Counted from the first letter of the stretch, positions 17,455 through 27,884 are shown. The stretch: DNA of 64,000 nt from Photobacterium lutimaris (GCF_003025555.1 NZ_PYMH01000001.1:1054001-1118000); one strand, 5' to 3'. Notes: generated by a model not told the origin, from the sequence alone. Numbers and translations are program-made.

Positions 17455-18324
17455 TTACATTATTGAAATGTTATCTAACTCTATTTTAAGCTCTTTATTG
17501 AGTTGATCGAGCCACGCATACCTTTCTCTATACATTTTCCGTTTAGGCCTTTTTACTAGCTCTATAGCCTTACGTTCACTGGTTATGGGTAATCGGTAAT
17601 ACCACTGATTATACTCGAAACCATTTTGTTCTAACCAAAGTTGGTCATAATTAAAATTTAGTTTTTTCTTATAGCGAGTATCGGAATACACGTGTGCAGA
17701 ATTTTTAACTGCATAGCAATTTTTAATGCCATAGTAATTGATCAGTATTCGTAGCGCTTCTACGACAAATGCTTTAGGGCGAATACCATAAACAGTCTTG
17801 GTGAATCTCCGACTAAAATTGTCATGATCAACACTGCCCTGCACACCGCCAACATATACATCTCCACCATGTACCACGAAAGTAATAACATAACGTTTAT
17901 TTCCAGTGCTATCACACAGTGCTAATGTCAGTTCCCCTTCACGACGGTAACTATCAAGAAATAACAGCTTGATTTCAAAGTGCTCTTCACCGATATCAAA
18001 TGTATGTAAAGTCAGGCCATGCTGATAAATGGCTTGTCTTGCGACAGGTTTGATGTTGGCGTCCAACCACTCATGGTGGTTAACAACCACTTCAACAGCC
18101 TTCATTCGCGTTAAACCTGTCCTTAGGTACGGTCGCATGGCTTTAAGCGCAAACTCTGGCTGATTACGAAAAACCTGACGTCTTTCGCCATGCTTAAAGT
18201 TATCATTTAATCGCTTTAGCGGCTTACGGTGGATCAACCCTCGAAGAATGTACTTTGCGATACACTTAGGTTTATTGCGATAAGTCACTTTATAAGTACT
18301 GAAAGCATCACGGATCAAGTTCAT
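17455..18324 (-). CDS. VirK/YbjX family protein (DUF535)
   Basis: The product has 289 residues from the ATG at 18324; a TTG 12 codons upstream is an alternative start. The central GGDVYVGGVQGS and the following KTVYGIRPKAFVVEALR are characteristic of the DUF535/VirK family, and the tail is basic. VirK and YbjX of enterobacteria are linked to virulence and envelope peptide resistance; the biochemical activity is unknown. It stands alone, between the decayed region and a divergent AraC-type gene. Confidence 0.85.
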   Translation of the reverse strand: MNLIRDAFSTYKVTYRNKPKCIAKYILRGLIHRKPLKRLNDNFKHGERRQVFRNQPEFALKAMRPYLRTGLTRMKAVEVVVNHHEWLDANIKPVARQAIYQHGLTLHTFDIGEEHFEIKLLFLDSYRREGELTLALCDSTGNKRYVITFVVHGGDVYVGGVQGSVDHDNFSRRFTKTVYGIRPKAFVVEALRILINYYGIKNCYAVKNSAHVYSDTRYKKKLNFNYDQLWLEQNGFEYNQWYYRLPITSERKAIELVKRPKRKMYRERYAWLDQLNKELKIELDNISIM

Positions 18325-18564
18325 TACACATACCAATAAAACAGTATTCTTTATAATCAAGGATAGGTTTCAAGTTATAGGGACTCAACACTCTCGATGT
18401 ATCACTTTGTATAGCGATGTATTTAAGTAGGTATTTGTAATCTTTGAGCGTTAAAACATTTTATCTTCAATCAGTCAGCCTTGATCTAGATACTCTCCCC
18501 CCAGGGCCACTATAATAGTTAACGACAACTAGGTTTATTAATATTCAGTAGGAACAGGTGAAAA

Positions 18565-19566
18565 ATGCAACAAGGTCAGTTGGTACCGCTAATTAAAACC
18601 ATTAATGCCAGCACAATCATTGCTCTGATCACGCATTTTGAAAAAGACATTTACCCATTGCTTAGTGCGGCAGGTATCCCAGACGATATCTTACAGCAAA
18701 ACCATGAGTACTTGCCTGAAGCGCCAATCAAAAACCTTTTAGGCATGATGGCTGAGCGGGCTGAACCTGAATTTTACGGTGAGTTGCTATGTACAGCTAT
18801 CAGAGAATACTTCTTACCTAAAATGCTGTCGTACTTGGACCAACCAAGTACTATCGCAGAGGCCATTGAACAGATGAGGACAGCGGTATTACACGATTCA
18901 CCCACCACCCAGTTACGTATCGAAATCTTCAACGACACGCCATGGCTTTGCCGCTATAAGCCGTTAGAGGATTCAGATGGCTACCTATGGTCTGAAATTT
19001 TTGCCATCCTGTTTCTTATCGAATTTATTCGCTATGCCAGCAAAAAGAACTGGTCGCCCGCTTATATAGCCATGCAATCCGATGGTGCCGACAAGTTATC
19101 ACGTATATTGCAGTCTAAAGAAACCACGTTTTATACCAAGAGAAAGATCGCTGCCGTCGCCCTAAGTGATGAAATACTCAATTTACCCTACTACTCTGCA
19201 GCTAGCTTTACGGTGTCGGCTCCCTCAAGCATCTCTCCGAAAGAGATCTCCTATATCGAATCTATTTACCACGCGCTTGCCCCATATCTTTGTAAGCAGT
19301 CCATGACCATTACTGAGGCGGCAAAGATTTTAGGAACAACACCAAGAACGCTACAAAGAAGGCTTTCACAGGAACACACCAGCTTCAAACATATAAGAGA
19401 AAACATCATGCTTGCCACCGCCTGCAGGCTTATGGAAGAGAAAGCCTATTCACTGACTGATATCGCCGTAGAACTGGGTTATGCCGATATTGCGCATTTC
19501 TCACGCGCCTTTAGAAAGCTTACCGGCTTCCCACCCAAAGACTACCGAAAACAGTTTGTCAGTTAA
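18565..19566 (+). CDS. AraC family transcriptional regulator
   Basis: The product has 333 residues. The N-terminal two thirds resemble the arabinose-binding-type domain of OruR/ArgR-like AraC regulators. The C-terminal 100 residues hold the two helix-turn-helix motifs: ITEAAKILGTTPRTLQRRLS and YSLTDIAVELGYADIAHFSR, then AFRKLTGFPPKDYRKQF. A GGAACAGGTG ribosome site precedes the ATG. Its 3-prime end overlaps the convergent DUF2955 gene by 4 bp (a shared TTAA). It may control the HlyD/DUF2955 pair, but the shared promoter that would support this is absent. Confidence 0.9.
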   Translation: MQQGQLVPLIKTINASTIIALITHFEKDIYPLLSAAGIPDDILQQNHEYLPEAPIKNLLGMMAERAEPEFYGELLCTAIREYFLPKMLSYLDQPSTIAEAIEQMRTAVLHDSPTTQLRIEIFNDTPWLCRYKPLEDSDGYLWSEIFAILFLIEFIRYASKKNWSPAYIAMQSDGADKLSRILQSKETTFYTKRKIAAVALSDEILNLPYYSAASFTVSAPSSISPKEISYIESIYHALAPYLCKQSMTITEAAKILGTTPRTLQRRLSQEHTSFKHIRENIMLATACRLMEEKAYSLTDIAVELGYADIAHFSRAFRKLTGFPPKDYRKQFVS

Positions 19567-20615
19567 GTGGGTTGCACCTGTGTGTTTTTGGACATAGGTG
19601 CATGTTTATCTGAGCAAACATTTTCTATCAAGGTCGCCGCACCTGTCATATAACCCGCCATTAATATCAACTGCCAAATACGGGTGTAGAAATTCATATC
19701 GATCAACTTGCTATCACTGGCAGCTACTGCACCGAATATCACCATTAGTGCTGAAAATACCCCTGCATAAATAGGGGCCTTCGCGGGCTCTCGATAAATT
19801 TTATTGGCAAAGCCCAAGGTAAAGAACAACATCATGGCGACCAAGAACGGGAACCATGGAACGGTAACCAGTAACTCATAGGCGATGATAGCCAGTAGAC
19901 CGCCAATAATATTAGTTAACAGCAAAAATAGACTGAGTTTTACACTCTTGGGGGCAGTTAGCCGTAGCGACAATATTCCAATAAAAATCATGGTCAAAAT
20001 CGCCCCGGTTACCTGGTAGAAATAACAAAATGCGATAACCGGAAAGCTGATTAGCAAGGCCTTATAGGACTCCTGCATTCTATTTTGTTTTTCTATACGT
20101 ACTTGCTCTCGTGTTTTAACATCCACCGTTTTCACACTAGCCTCTACACGAGGTATGGCAGGAAAAAGCCAGTGCATAACACCAAAGACAACCACAGCCC
20201 CGCCACCAGTAACCATCAGTGCTTTACCAACCTGCAAAGCGATAGCAGGCTGCATTAACCCCAGGTAAGGTAGCAGTAAAGCTGAAATCATCAGCATCGT
20301 AGCGAAAAAGTTCCAATTAGGGTCTTGGAACAGGTAGTAGGCCCATAGCATCATTACTCCAACCAACGCCAGCATAATGAGAGGATATTCGGCCAAGCCG
20401 CTAATCACCGTAAGGGCAATCAGTACGGTCACTACCATGGATAATCCCAGCTCAGTCATAACCTGTTTATCAGCGATAGGCTTATCGACCAGCAGTTTGG
20501 CCACAAAGACCGGCATGATGTATGCCAGTGTCCAGTTCAAGCTATAAGCGAGGATCAACGACAACATGACGCCAATGACATAACGAAGAATATTTTGATT
20601 GAGCTCTGAACGCAT
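19563..20615 (-). CDS. DUF2955 membrane protein, FUSC-like efflux component
   Basis: The product has 350 residues from the ATG at 20615, after an AGAGGT ribosome site; the longer frame overlaps the HlyD gene. It has about ten hydrophobic segments in two halves around a short charged loop (near residue 165-185, KTREQVRIEKQNR). This is the layout of DUF2955 proteins, half-size relatives of fusaric-acid/AaeB transporters. It starts 20 bp after the membrane-fusion gene, so the two likely work as one efflux system for aromatic or other organic acids. Substrate unknown. Confidence 0.85.
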   Translation of the reverse strand: MRSELNQNILRYVIGVMLSLILAYSLNWTLAYIMPVFVAKLLVDKPIADKQVMTELGLSMVVTVLIALTVISGLAEYPLIMLALVGVMMLWAYYLFQDPNWNFFATMLMISALLLPYLGLMQPAIALQVGKALMVTGGGAVVVFGVMHWLFPAIPRVEASVKTVDVKTREQVRIEKQNRMQESYKALLISFPVIAFCYFYQVTGAILTMIFIGILSLRLTAPKSVKLSLFLLLTNIIGGLLAIIAYELLVTVPWFPFLVAMMLFFTLGFANKIYREPAKAPIYAGVFSALMVIFGAVAASDSKLIDMNFYTRIWQLILMAGYMTGAATLIENVCSDKHAPMSKNTQVQPT

Positions 20616-20635
20616 CACTCTGACCTCTACCGATA

Positions 20636-21796
20636 TTAGCGAATATATGAGAACCAAGTAATCACACGGATCCATACTTTACCGAACATATTCATTACGG
20701 AGCGTTCTTCGGTGTACATCATAATGTCGGCTTGCCCACCTACCCTCAAGCTTCCCTTGGGCATTGCCTGATCGAATCGGATCATCACAGGAAACCGTTG
20801 AGTTTGACGGAGCCATCCCGACTGATTAGCAACAGTAGCAAGCTGACCTGTTTGCTGGGTTTGCCCCCAGTTCACGCCGTAATCAATGCTACTTACCTCA
20901 CCGGTAAACACTTCTCCCGGTACATTATCAAGCGCGATGTCCACTTTATCGCCCGCTTTAATATTACCCAGGCTGTTTTCACGGTAGTACGCCTCAACCC
21001 ACCTTTCATCGCCAGAAACAAACGTCATCAGTGGCTGGCCTTTGTTGGCAAAAATCCCTTCATCGAGTTTGAAATTGGTGACTACACCTCTTGATGGTGC
21101 ACGGATAATCGTTCGCTCCAAGTTCAGTTGAGCTTTTTGCAACGCTAGAATCGCAATTTGAATTTCTGTATTTTCGTCACCTATCGCACCCAGTTGCTTT
21201 TTGGCCTGATCAACCGAAGCTCTCGCTTGGTTTACTCGAGCACTTGCCTGTGCCAGAGCGGCATGGGTTTTATCTGCATCCGCTTGAGTTACGATGCCTT
21301 TTTTAACCATCGCAAACACTCTATTCGCCTGGCTACGTACATTCTGTTGATTGGCAATTGCATCACTCAACTGGGCCTGTGCCGATTCAACTGACGCGGT
21401 TTGTACCCCAACTTCCTTACCAGCTTTCTCTAGGTCCTCCTCGGCTTGCTTAAGTGCAATCACATAATCAGTACGGTCTAATTCTATTAGCGGTTGCCCA
21501 GCCTCAACAATATCATTGGGCTTGACATGCACCTTGGTAACCGGTCCGCTTACCAAAGGCGCCAAGGGAACAACGTTTGCCCGCACCCTCGCCATATCTG
21601 TCGTGGGTATCACCCGGTCAGAAATCAAATAGAACAGGAATAACCCTGCACATACCAGTAATACAAGGAAAGTAGCACGTCGTGGATCACTGGTTTTTTG
21701 TTTACTGTTTTCAATTGTGCTTTCTTCTTTGACTGTATTAGGGCTATCTGATTCCAATGCTGTGTGTTCTGCTGGTACTTTAGTTTGCTGGCTCAT
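20636..21796 (-). CDS. HlyD/EmrA-type membrane fusion protein
   Basis: The product has 386 residues from the ATG at 21796, with GAGGTTG upstream. A cytoplasmic N-terminus of about 40 residues is followed by one membrane helix (FLVLLVCAGLFLFYLI) and a biotinyl-lipoyl-like segment (VHVKPNDIVEAGQPLIELD). An alpha-helical hairpin (residues about 95-195), a second lipoyl half (IIRAPSRGVVTNFKLDEG) and a beta-barrel domain follow. Family role: periplasmic adaptor linking an inner-membrane pump to an outer-membrane channel. It is the first gene of the operon with DUF2955. No outer-membrane factor is present nearby. Confidence 0.92.
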   Translation of the reverse strand: MSQQTKVPAEHTALESDSPNTVKEESTIENSKQKTSDPRRATFLVLLVCAGLFLFYLISDRVIPTTDMARVRANVVPLAPLVSGPVTKVHVKPNDIVEAGQPLIELDRTDYVIALKQAEEDLEKAGKEVGVQTASVESAQAQLSDAIANQQNVRSQANRVFAMVKKGIVTQADADKTHAALAQASARVNQARASVDQAKKQLGAIGDENTEIQIAILALQKAQLNLERTIIRAPSRGVVTNFKLDEGIFANKGQPLMTFVSGDERWVEAYYRENSLGNIKAGDKVDIALDNVPGEVFTGEVSSIDYGVNWGQTQQTGQLATVANQSGWLRQTQRFPVMIRFDQAMPKGSLRVGGQADIMMYTEERSVMNMFGKVWIRVITWFSYIR

Positions 21797-22091
21797 TACA
21801 ACCTCATTGTAAACATACAATTAGTTAATAATTTTCTATGTCAGCATTGTAAGTTTTAACGCATAGAGTTCTTATCAATTCGCGCCACGAAGCATTTTTT
21901 TGCATTCGCCCTACCTACACATAACCAAAAGATGATAAGGTTCTGATTATCTGAACTAACTTGCTTATAAAACAGTATTTAGCTTGAACTTTTGGAAGCA
22001 GTGTCACATATTGTTTCTATTGATACTTTTATCAAGGTAGTGCTGACCCAATCAGGTCATACCATGGATGTAATCGGTAGTAGTAACTTAG

Positions 22092-23000
22092 ATGATTGAA
22101 TTTCCAAAGATACAGCTTGATCCTGACAACACATTTGCTTCTGATTTTGGCATACTGATCCACGACGAATTTAAAATTCTCTATGTGGATGAAAACCTAT
22201 GCAACATCATTGGTGTTGGCAAACTTCCTGACAATATGTCACTGCCTAACTTGCTAAATTTGATTGTGGATGTGGACCCTGAACAAGCCTTAGCCCATCA
22301 TCACCTTTTAATGGAAGGATCGGTAAGACCAAGGGTACTGACTTTCAAGGTCACTAAGCCTTCAGGAAAAGTCGCGCATGTACTGGTTGCGGAATCCATT
22401 GTGCAATGGCAAGGTGAAACGGCCATTCAACTGGCAATCATTGATATAACTGAAAAGTACAATGATTTTTACCAACTAGAGCAACAAGCGTCTATCGACT
22501 TTCTTTCTGGTCTAACCAATCGCAACCGTTTTGAAACCATACTCAGTAATGAGTTAAACAAAGCGCAGAAATTCAACTACCCATTATCATGTCTGTACAT
22601 TGATATTGATGATTTTAAAGTCATTAATGACTCCTATGGCCACCAGACCGGCGATGACGTTATTCGTTTATTTGCCGATTGCTGTAAATCAAGTGTCCGC
22701 CAATCTGATTTTATCGGTCGCTGGGGCGGTGAAGAGTTTATCATTCTGCTTCCGCATACCTCGCATCAATTTGCCCTTTTATTGGCTGAGCGTTTACGTT
22801 GGCGTGTCAGCAAGCTCAGCATCACCATGCCAGATGGAGCGGTTAATTTCACTATCAGCATTGGGGTTAATACCCTGTGTGATAATGTTATATCTCCTGC
22901 GACTTTCTTGCACCAAGCTGATCAAGCACTCACCTATGCCAAGCGCCATGGCAAGGATCAAGTTGCATCATTTGAACAACTTACCACGCCACAAAAGTAG
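22092..23000 (+). CDS. PAS-GGDEF diguanylate cyclase
   Basis: The product has 302 residues. A PAS-like sensor occupies about residues 15-125 (FGILIHDEFKILYVDENLC) and ends with IDITEKYN. The GGDEF domain at about 135-295 has the active-site GGEEF. An intact RxxD inhibitory site (RQSD) lies five residues before it, which points to product feedback. Role: makes cyclic di-GMP from two GTP in the cytoplasm; no membrane helix is seen. Monocistronic by spacing. The PAS ligand is unknown. Confidence 0.93.
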   Translation: MIEFPKIQLDPDNTFASDFGILIHDEFKILYVDENLCNIIGVGKLPDNMSLPNLLNLIVDVDPEQALAHHHLLMEGSVRPRVLTFKVTKPSGKVAHVLVAESIVQWQGETAIQLAIIDITEKYNDFYQLEQQASIDFLSGLTNRNRFETILSNELNKAQKFNYPLSCLYIDIDDFKVINDSYGHQTGDDVIRLFADCCKSSVRQSDFIGRWGGEEFIILLPHTSHQFALLLAERLRWRVSKLSITMPDGAVNFTISIGVNTLCDNVISPATFLHQADQALTYAKRHGKDQVASFEQLTTPQK

Positions 23001-23164
23001 CCCGCTTTTCAATACAGGAACTTAACACCAAATGGTTTAACTCCGTTTTACCTATTTTGCATCAAGCATCAGCTTTCGCTTGCTGCTGGCGCGAATTGAT
23101 AAATTCTTTTCGCTCGTTTTTTCTACACTTGAACGCGTCAAATAAACAACGAGGCGACAATAAA

Positions 23165-23440
23165 GTGAAAAGTCTTTGGAATAAAATTAAGTATTTTCTA
23201 ACTACACCCTATGGTAAAGCTTACTTAGTATTTATTACCCTCACCAAGTTATATTTGGTGTACAAGTGGGCTTTGGATCATGTTAAAGACTTCGGCGGTG
23301 AAGTATTCGACTTTATTGGCGCATCAGTGCTTTACGGTGAAGCTCTAAGCGCCATCGTCTTTACTGTGCTTTGTGGCTACTACACAGTAAAAGCGGTGAT
23401 AAATATATTCAAATCTCCACCAAAAACAGCGATCGCTTAA
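23165..23440 (+). CDS. Small two-helix membrane protein, unknown
   Basis: I place the start at the GTG at 23165, with GAGG about 11 bases upstream; the upstream part of the frame is not protein-like. The 91-residue product begins KSLWNKIKYF and has two hydrophobic helices (AYLVFITLTKLYLVYKW and EALSAIVFTVLCGYYTV) and a short basic tail. A strong terminator follows immediately. Family not recognised. Confidence 0.55.
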   Translation: MKSLWNKIKYFLTTPYGKAYLVFITLTKLYLVYKWALDHVKDFGGEVFDFIGASVLYGEALSAIVFTVLCGYYTVKAVINIFKSPPKTAIA

Positions 23441-23450
23441 TATATATAAT

Positions 23451-23481
23451 AGAAATGGGAGCCGAGTTGGCTCCCATTTCT
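23451..23481. terminator. Bidirectional intrinsic terminator
   Basis: A perfect 13-bp stem (AGAAATGGGAGCC/GGCTCCCATTTCT) with a five-base loop lies between the convergent small membrane gene and the large lipoprotein gene. Confidence 0.85.
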
Positions 23482-23497
23482 ATATATTTCTCTTTCT

Positions 23498-26400
23498 CTA
23501 GTGTTTATCCACCAGCTCTAAGATATACCCCCAAACTTCTCCTTCTCCTTGATTTGGAGCGGGATTAGCCCACTCACCGGAGGTATCTACCCAGAATGAC
23601 TTAATTACAAACTGAATACCGTCAGACTCAGTAATAGATAGAATCTCGTATGACCCTGTGTAACTAGGATGAGTCATCGTTAGGTGGACTTGCCCATCGA
23701 CTAACTCCCAATTAAATGGGAAGTCGCCATCTTCAGGGTCAAGGAACGCTCCCGTGTTATCCGGATTGAAACGGATTGTCTCACCATCGTCATTAGCAAT
23801 AAGCCAGGTTGTTTGTTGATCCGCACCTTTACCTACCAGCATGTCTTCAGTGAAATTCAACACTCGATTATCAGTCCATACCTGACATTGCTCGACTGCA
23901 TCTTGGTACTCTTGCGCAGTCGCATAACTGGCAGGTTGATCTGCGACGCTATTCCAAGGTGTATCACCAATATCGCATAGTGGCAGAGGCTGGTTTTGCT
24001 CATACTCACGGAACACAAAACTCCAGACGTCTCGCTGTAATTGCTCGTCTTCTGGGTATTGTTCATACACAACAAAACTACTTTGATCGTCATAGTATTG
24101 TTGATGGGCCAATAGCATATACTCTTCCGGGTTGTTCACGTCCGGTGTCAGCTTTAGGAAACCCTCTTGAGTAATCATCCACTCCGTTCCCAGCTCCCCA
24201 CGCCAATCACCAGCACGGATCCAATTAAATGTACCATTTTCATGGAACTGGTATGCCCGTGTATCACCGTCGCCTCGCACTCGTACATAAGTCATGCCAG
24301 CTAATGTGTTATTGAAATCATTCTCTATTGGGTGGTACCCACCGCATGTTTCAATCGCCTGATCAAAATCATCCAGACTCGCATTCTCCAGATCAACCGC
24401 ACAACTGGTTATCATTGGTGGGTAAGTTGTTACCCGTGTCGCCCAAATATTAACCCGTTCTGCACCCTGGTCTTGCCACTGGCTGTATATTTTCACGCCG
24501 ACATATTGCTCATCACTTCCTGTGAATGCAAAATAATCAATAGGGCCCCATTCATAGCGAATTTCGATAACACCGTCGCTATTCACGCTCCAGGTAAAGC
24601 CTGCAACGTTACCATCCGCAAATACAGTCTCACCCAGCCCTTGTTCATTAAAATGCCATTGTTGCAACTCTTGGCCATTAAACAGATAGTAAGACTGCCC
24701 AATAACCTCTTGATCCGTTATTCGAACGTAATAACACTCCTCTAGAGTGGCCACATAGTCTTGGTATTGTGGTTCACCAATAGGGACGCCGGCATCCCAC
24801 TCGGTATTACCTTGATAACATATTCTGCCGTGTTGGTTGATGGCCGCTATGGCAGCATCCTGACTAAGGTAAAACTCCCCTAACCCGCTTTTCCAAGTTC
24901 CTGTGGATGTGTCGATTTCATCAGCACTGACCATCAATCGCCAATAGGCATCAAACCAGTTCCAAGGGTTATCTATATGCGGAACAGAAATTACCAGAGT
25001 GCCGCTTTGCGTATCATTCACTCGCCAATTAGGTTTGATACCATCATGGGTAAGCAGCAAAGGAACAAGTTGGTATTCACCACCCTGGACCGGTGTGAGT
25101 AAGTCATTATTCGTAACAACATGCCACTGCCGTGCCACTCCTGACTCATCATATTGGAATGACTCACTCAAGAGCATACCGTTATAGTCACTCAAGCCCG
25201 GTAGAACTGTGCTATCAATCTCATTAAGGCCGTAACCGCTATTTCTTAACGCCTCAACGATATTTGCTAGCGTACCTACCTGCTGTGAGCCCCATTCAGC
25301 AAAGCGGTGACCAACCCATAAGCCATTCTCTTGCTTGATAAAGATCTTATAGTCTTGTCCAATATCTGGCTCTTTAACGGTGAAATTATCTTCTGGCGCG
25401 CCAAAGTAACTATCAGGAACCGGAATATGGCTCCAATTAACGGCTTCGGTATATTCTAAGTCTGTTTTCTCCGTCCTTATTGCACTAAAGGAATTGAACA
25501 TCACACCGTAAGGATTCTCCTCATCGGTTAATTTCCCTTCCTCCATTGACAGTAAATAGCGGTACCCGGTTATTGATTCTGTTTTTTGAACATCGTCAAA
25601 TTCGGTGGTGACTTCATACCAATAATTACCGAGGGTATCTGTTTTGCCAGTGACAAAACTATATTGCGCATACTCTTCAAAATATGGCTGCTCTGGAGAA
25701 GCCCATATTGGTCGGAAGTGGCTAAAGGTATATTGCTGATCATTGAGCACGGAAAAGCCAATTAAGGTATTGATAACCCCATTCGCTTGCCAATCACGGG
25801 TGTCTTGATGGTCAATCACCACCCCATCAACAGCAGTGGAAATACCTTGATAGCCATAGTTCAGCTCACCACTTTTATCTCCGAATACCCAAGAGGCCAA
25901 GTCGAACTGCTCTAGCGTTGTGGTGGTTGTCACGGTACTTTGTTGTTGCTGGCTAGAAACTGTTAGATATTGTACGGCGTCAATACCCGTCATCATTTCA
26001 TCAGCTATTTGCGATCTTAAATCAATATCATCAAAAACGCGATTATTACCGTTGCTTCCCCCTTCAGAAGCAGCATCAGATTCATCAATATATCGCCAAT
26101 AACTTTCCTGGCTTTCTGAATATGTCCCAACATCGAACCATTGGCTTTCATATTGAACATTGCCATCAAGGTTATAGTCATAATAGCCAAAGCTTAACCG
26201 CTCAAAAGTACCATCAGTTTGATACAGTGCCTCGCTTTGCCATTCTCCAAATAACATGGCTGAGTCGGGGTCAGTATAGACAATGTTTTCAGTACGTCTG
26301 ATATTGGCGTTATTAAGCATTTCTACAGTGATATCGTGACTAACCTGTAGCGTCTTAACATCCATCAAAATATCAACGAACACGGGTGAAGTGTAGGTAT

Positions 26401-27664
26401 ATTGAGTATCGATATCAGCAATGGACTTTTCCGGGTCATCGGGGTATTGATCACTATTATCACCAACATTATCAAAATCGCGGTCGGCCCATTCAGTGCT
26501 ATCTAATGGGAATCTATCATCGACATCATCGACTGTATCACCATCATCATCAGTATCTGCGTTATTGCCGATGGTATCGCCATCAGTATCTAGCCATTCT
26601 GTCTTATCATGGGGAAATGCATCAACTTCATCGTTAACATCATCATTGTCATCGTCGGGGTCTTTATTATCACCCACTCCATCTAAATCGAAATCAGCCC
26701 ATTCTGTCTTATCATCAGGAAATTTATCAGCCAGATTATCGCCATAGCCATCACCATCTGTGTCTTCCCATTCATCTTTATTATTTGGGAACTTATCGGC
26801 TAGGTTATCACCATAGTTATCGCCGTCTTTGTCTTCCCACTCTTTACTGTTATTGGGGAAGTCATCTTCTGAATCAGTGACACCGTCACGATCAGTATCC
26901 GCCTCAACTGATTTATTATCTTCACTGACAACACGATCAAAGTCATAGTCCTCAGGTAATACGTCCCCTCGGTCATCGATCAAGACTTGACCGACTTGGT
27001 TACCCTCTTCTATTGCTTTGGTCACTATTCCGTCGAGGCTATTCTCGTCAAGAACATCCTCACTTTCAGGCAGTACCCCAGCGGTCACAATCGACTTAGC
27101 GGACTGCTTAACCAATTTCACCGCAACAGTCGCACCGTTCAACTCGGTGTCTTCATAATCACTGGCGATTAGGTCGGGTTCAATACCAAACATCTGAGCA
27201 ACATCAGATTTAGCGGCATCCTCCGTCATGCCGTCTTGGCGCATTTTGAAATCAACCATGGTCGTTAACGGCGACACAACTGAATTGCCGCCTGGTGCTG
27301 ACATAACGAAATTCTTCGAAACCGTTGTTCCTGGGTTATCTAAGTCTATCGTTTCCTTCTGTATTGCCTTAACGACAATGGGATAAGAACCAGGTTCATC
27401 AATGCCGCTCACATCTAAGGTTGCTAAGCCATCCTTACTACGGACACTCGGCTCAACCCCTTGGTCAAATTGATAATCACGATCCATATCCAACCAAACG
27501 AAAGCATTATGCAAATATCCATCAATCGCCTTAATACTCATCGATGTTGTAGGCTCTGGTGTTGGCTCTGTAATATCGGTGATTGTGCTAGTGTCATCAT
27601 TACAAGCCGCTATCATCAATAGGGTGCCCATCCCTACGGCGACAGCTATCGGGTGACGTTTCAT
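23498..27664 (-). CDS. Large lipoprotein with thrombospondin type 3-like calcium repeats
   Basis: The product has 1388 residues from the ATG at 27664, after AGGAAGAAGG. The N-terminus is a lipoprotein signal peptide with lipobox MIAAC. Residues about 35-230 form a surface-protein-like domain (AIDGYLHNAFVWLDMDRD). Residues about 255-420 carry some six calcium-binding repeats such as DTDGDGYGDNLADKFP, each ending near an EW pair. The remaining roughly 950 residues are rich in W, Y and acidic residues, and contain recurring segments of the type TWLIANDDGETIRF that look like beta-sheet modules. It is likely anchored in the outer membrane and calcium-stiffened. Precise function unknown. Confidence 0.85.
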   Translation of the reverse strand: MKRHPIAVAVGMGTLLMIAACNDDTSTITDITEPTPEPTTSMSIKAIDGYLHNAFVWLDMDRDYQFDQGVEPSVRSKDGLATLDVSGIDEPGSYPIVVKAIQKETIDLDNPGTTVSKNFVMSAPGGNSVVSPLTTMVDFKMRQDGMTEDAAKSDVAQMFGIEPDLIASDYEDTELNGATVAVKLVKQSAKSIVTAGVLPESEDVLDENSLDGIVTKAIEEGNQVGQVLIDDRGDVLPEDYDFDRVVSEDNKSVEADTDRDGVTDSEDDFPNNSKEWEDKDGDNYGDNLADKFPNNKDEWEDTDGDGYGDNLADKFPDDKTEWADFDLDGVGDNKDPDDDNDDVNDEVDAFPHDKTEWLDTDGDTIGNNADTDDDGDTVDDVDDRFPLDSTEWADRDFDNVGDNSDQYPDDPEKSIADIDTQYTYTSPVFVDILMDVKTLQVSHDITVEMLNNANIRRTENIVYTDPDSAMLFGEWQSEALYQTDGTFERLSFGYYDYNLDGNVQYESQWFDVGTYSESQESYWRYIDESDAASEGGSNGNNRVFDDIDLRSQIADEMMTGIDAVQYLTVSSQQQQSTVTTTTTLEQFDLASWVFGDKSGELNYGYQGISTAVDGVVIDHQDTRDWQANGVINTLIGFSVLNDQQYTFSHFRPIWASPEQPYFEEYAQYSFVTGKTDTLGNYWYEVTTEFDDVQKTESITGYRYLLSMEEGKLTDEENPYGVMFNSFSAIRTEKTDLEYTEAVNWSHIPVPDSYFGAPEDNFTVKEPDIGQDYKIFIKQENGLWVGHRFAEWGSQQVGTLANIVEALRNSGYGLNEIDSTVLPGLSDYNGMLLSESFQYDESGVARQWHVVTNNDLLTPVQGGEYQLVPLLLTHDGIKPNWRVNDTQSGTLVISVPHIDNPWNWFDAYWRLMVSADEIDTSTGTWKSGLGEFYLSQDAAIAAINQHGRICYQGNTEWDAGVPIGEPQYQDYVATLEECYYVRITDQEVIGQSYYLFNGQELQQWHFNEQGLGETVFADGNVAGFTWSVNSDGVIEIRYEWGPIDYFAFTGSDEQYVGVKIYSQWQDQGAERVNIWATRVTTYPPMITSCAVDLENASLDDFDQAIETCGGYHPIENDFNNTLAGMTYVRVRGDGDTRAYQFHENGTFNWIRAGDWRGELGTEWMITQEGFLKLTPDVNNPEEYMLLAHQQYYDDQSSFVVYEQYPEDEQLQRDVWSFVFREYEQNQPLPLCDIGDTPWNSVADQPASYATAQEYQDAVEQCQVWTDNRVLNFTEDMLVGKGADQQTTWLIANDDGETIRFNPDNTGAFLDPEDGDFPFNWELVDGQVHLTMTHPSYTGSYEILSITESDGIQFVIKSFWVDTSGEWANPAPNQGEGEVWGYILELVDKH

Positions 27665-27858
27665 ACCTTCTTCCTTGTTATCCTCTACACAATGCCAATC
27701 CCAGATACAGTATTTCTGTGTTATTGAGGAATTAGCTACTGTGGTTATATAAAGGAAAGCATTTATTCGCATCACCCACATGGGGGATAGCGTTAACAAC
27801 CAATACGAATAAATCGATCGTGATTGATATGCCTCAACAAAAGGTACGGCTAAAAATA

Positions 27859-27884
27859 AAAAAGGAAGCCGAAGCTTCCTTTTT
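27859..27884 (-). terminator. Intrinsic terminator of the chemoreceptor gene
   Basis: An 11-bp stem, AAAAAGGAAGC/GCTTCCTTTTT, closed on the minus strand by a TTCG tetraloop and ending in T residues. It lies 27 bp after the stop of the gene at 27911. Confidence 0.88.

Noticed and set aside
26386..26747. Rightward frames rich in H, S and Y over the calcium-repeat region
   Set aside because: Antisense shadows of the acidic repeats in the lipoprotein gene.
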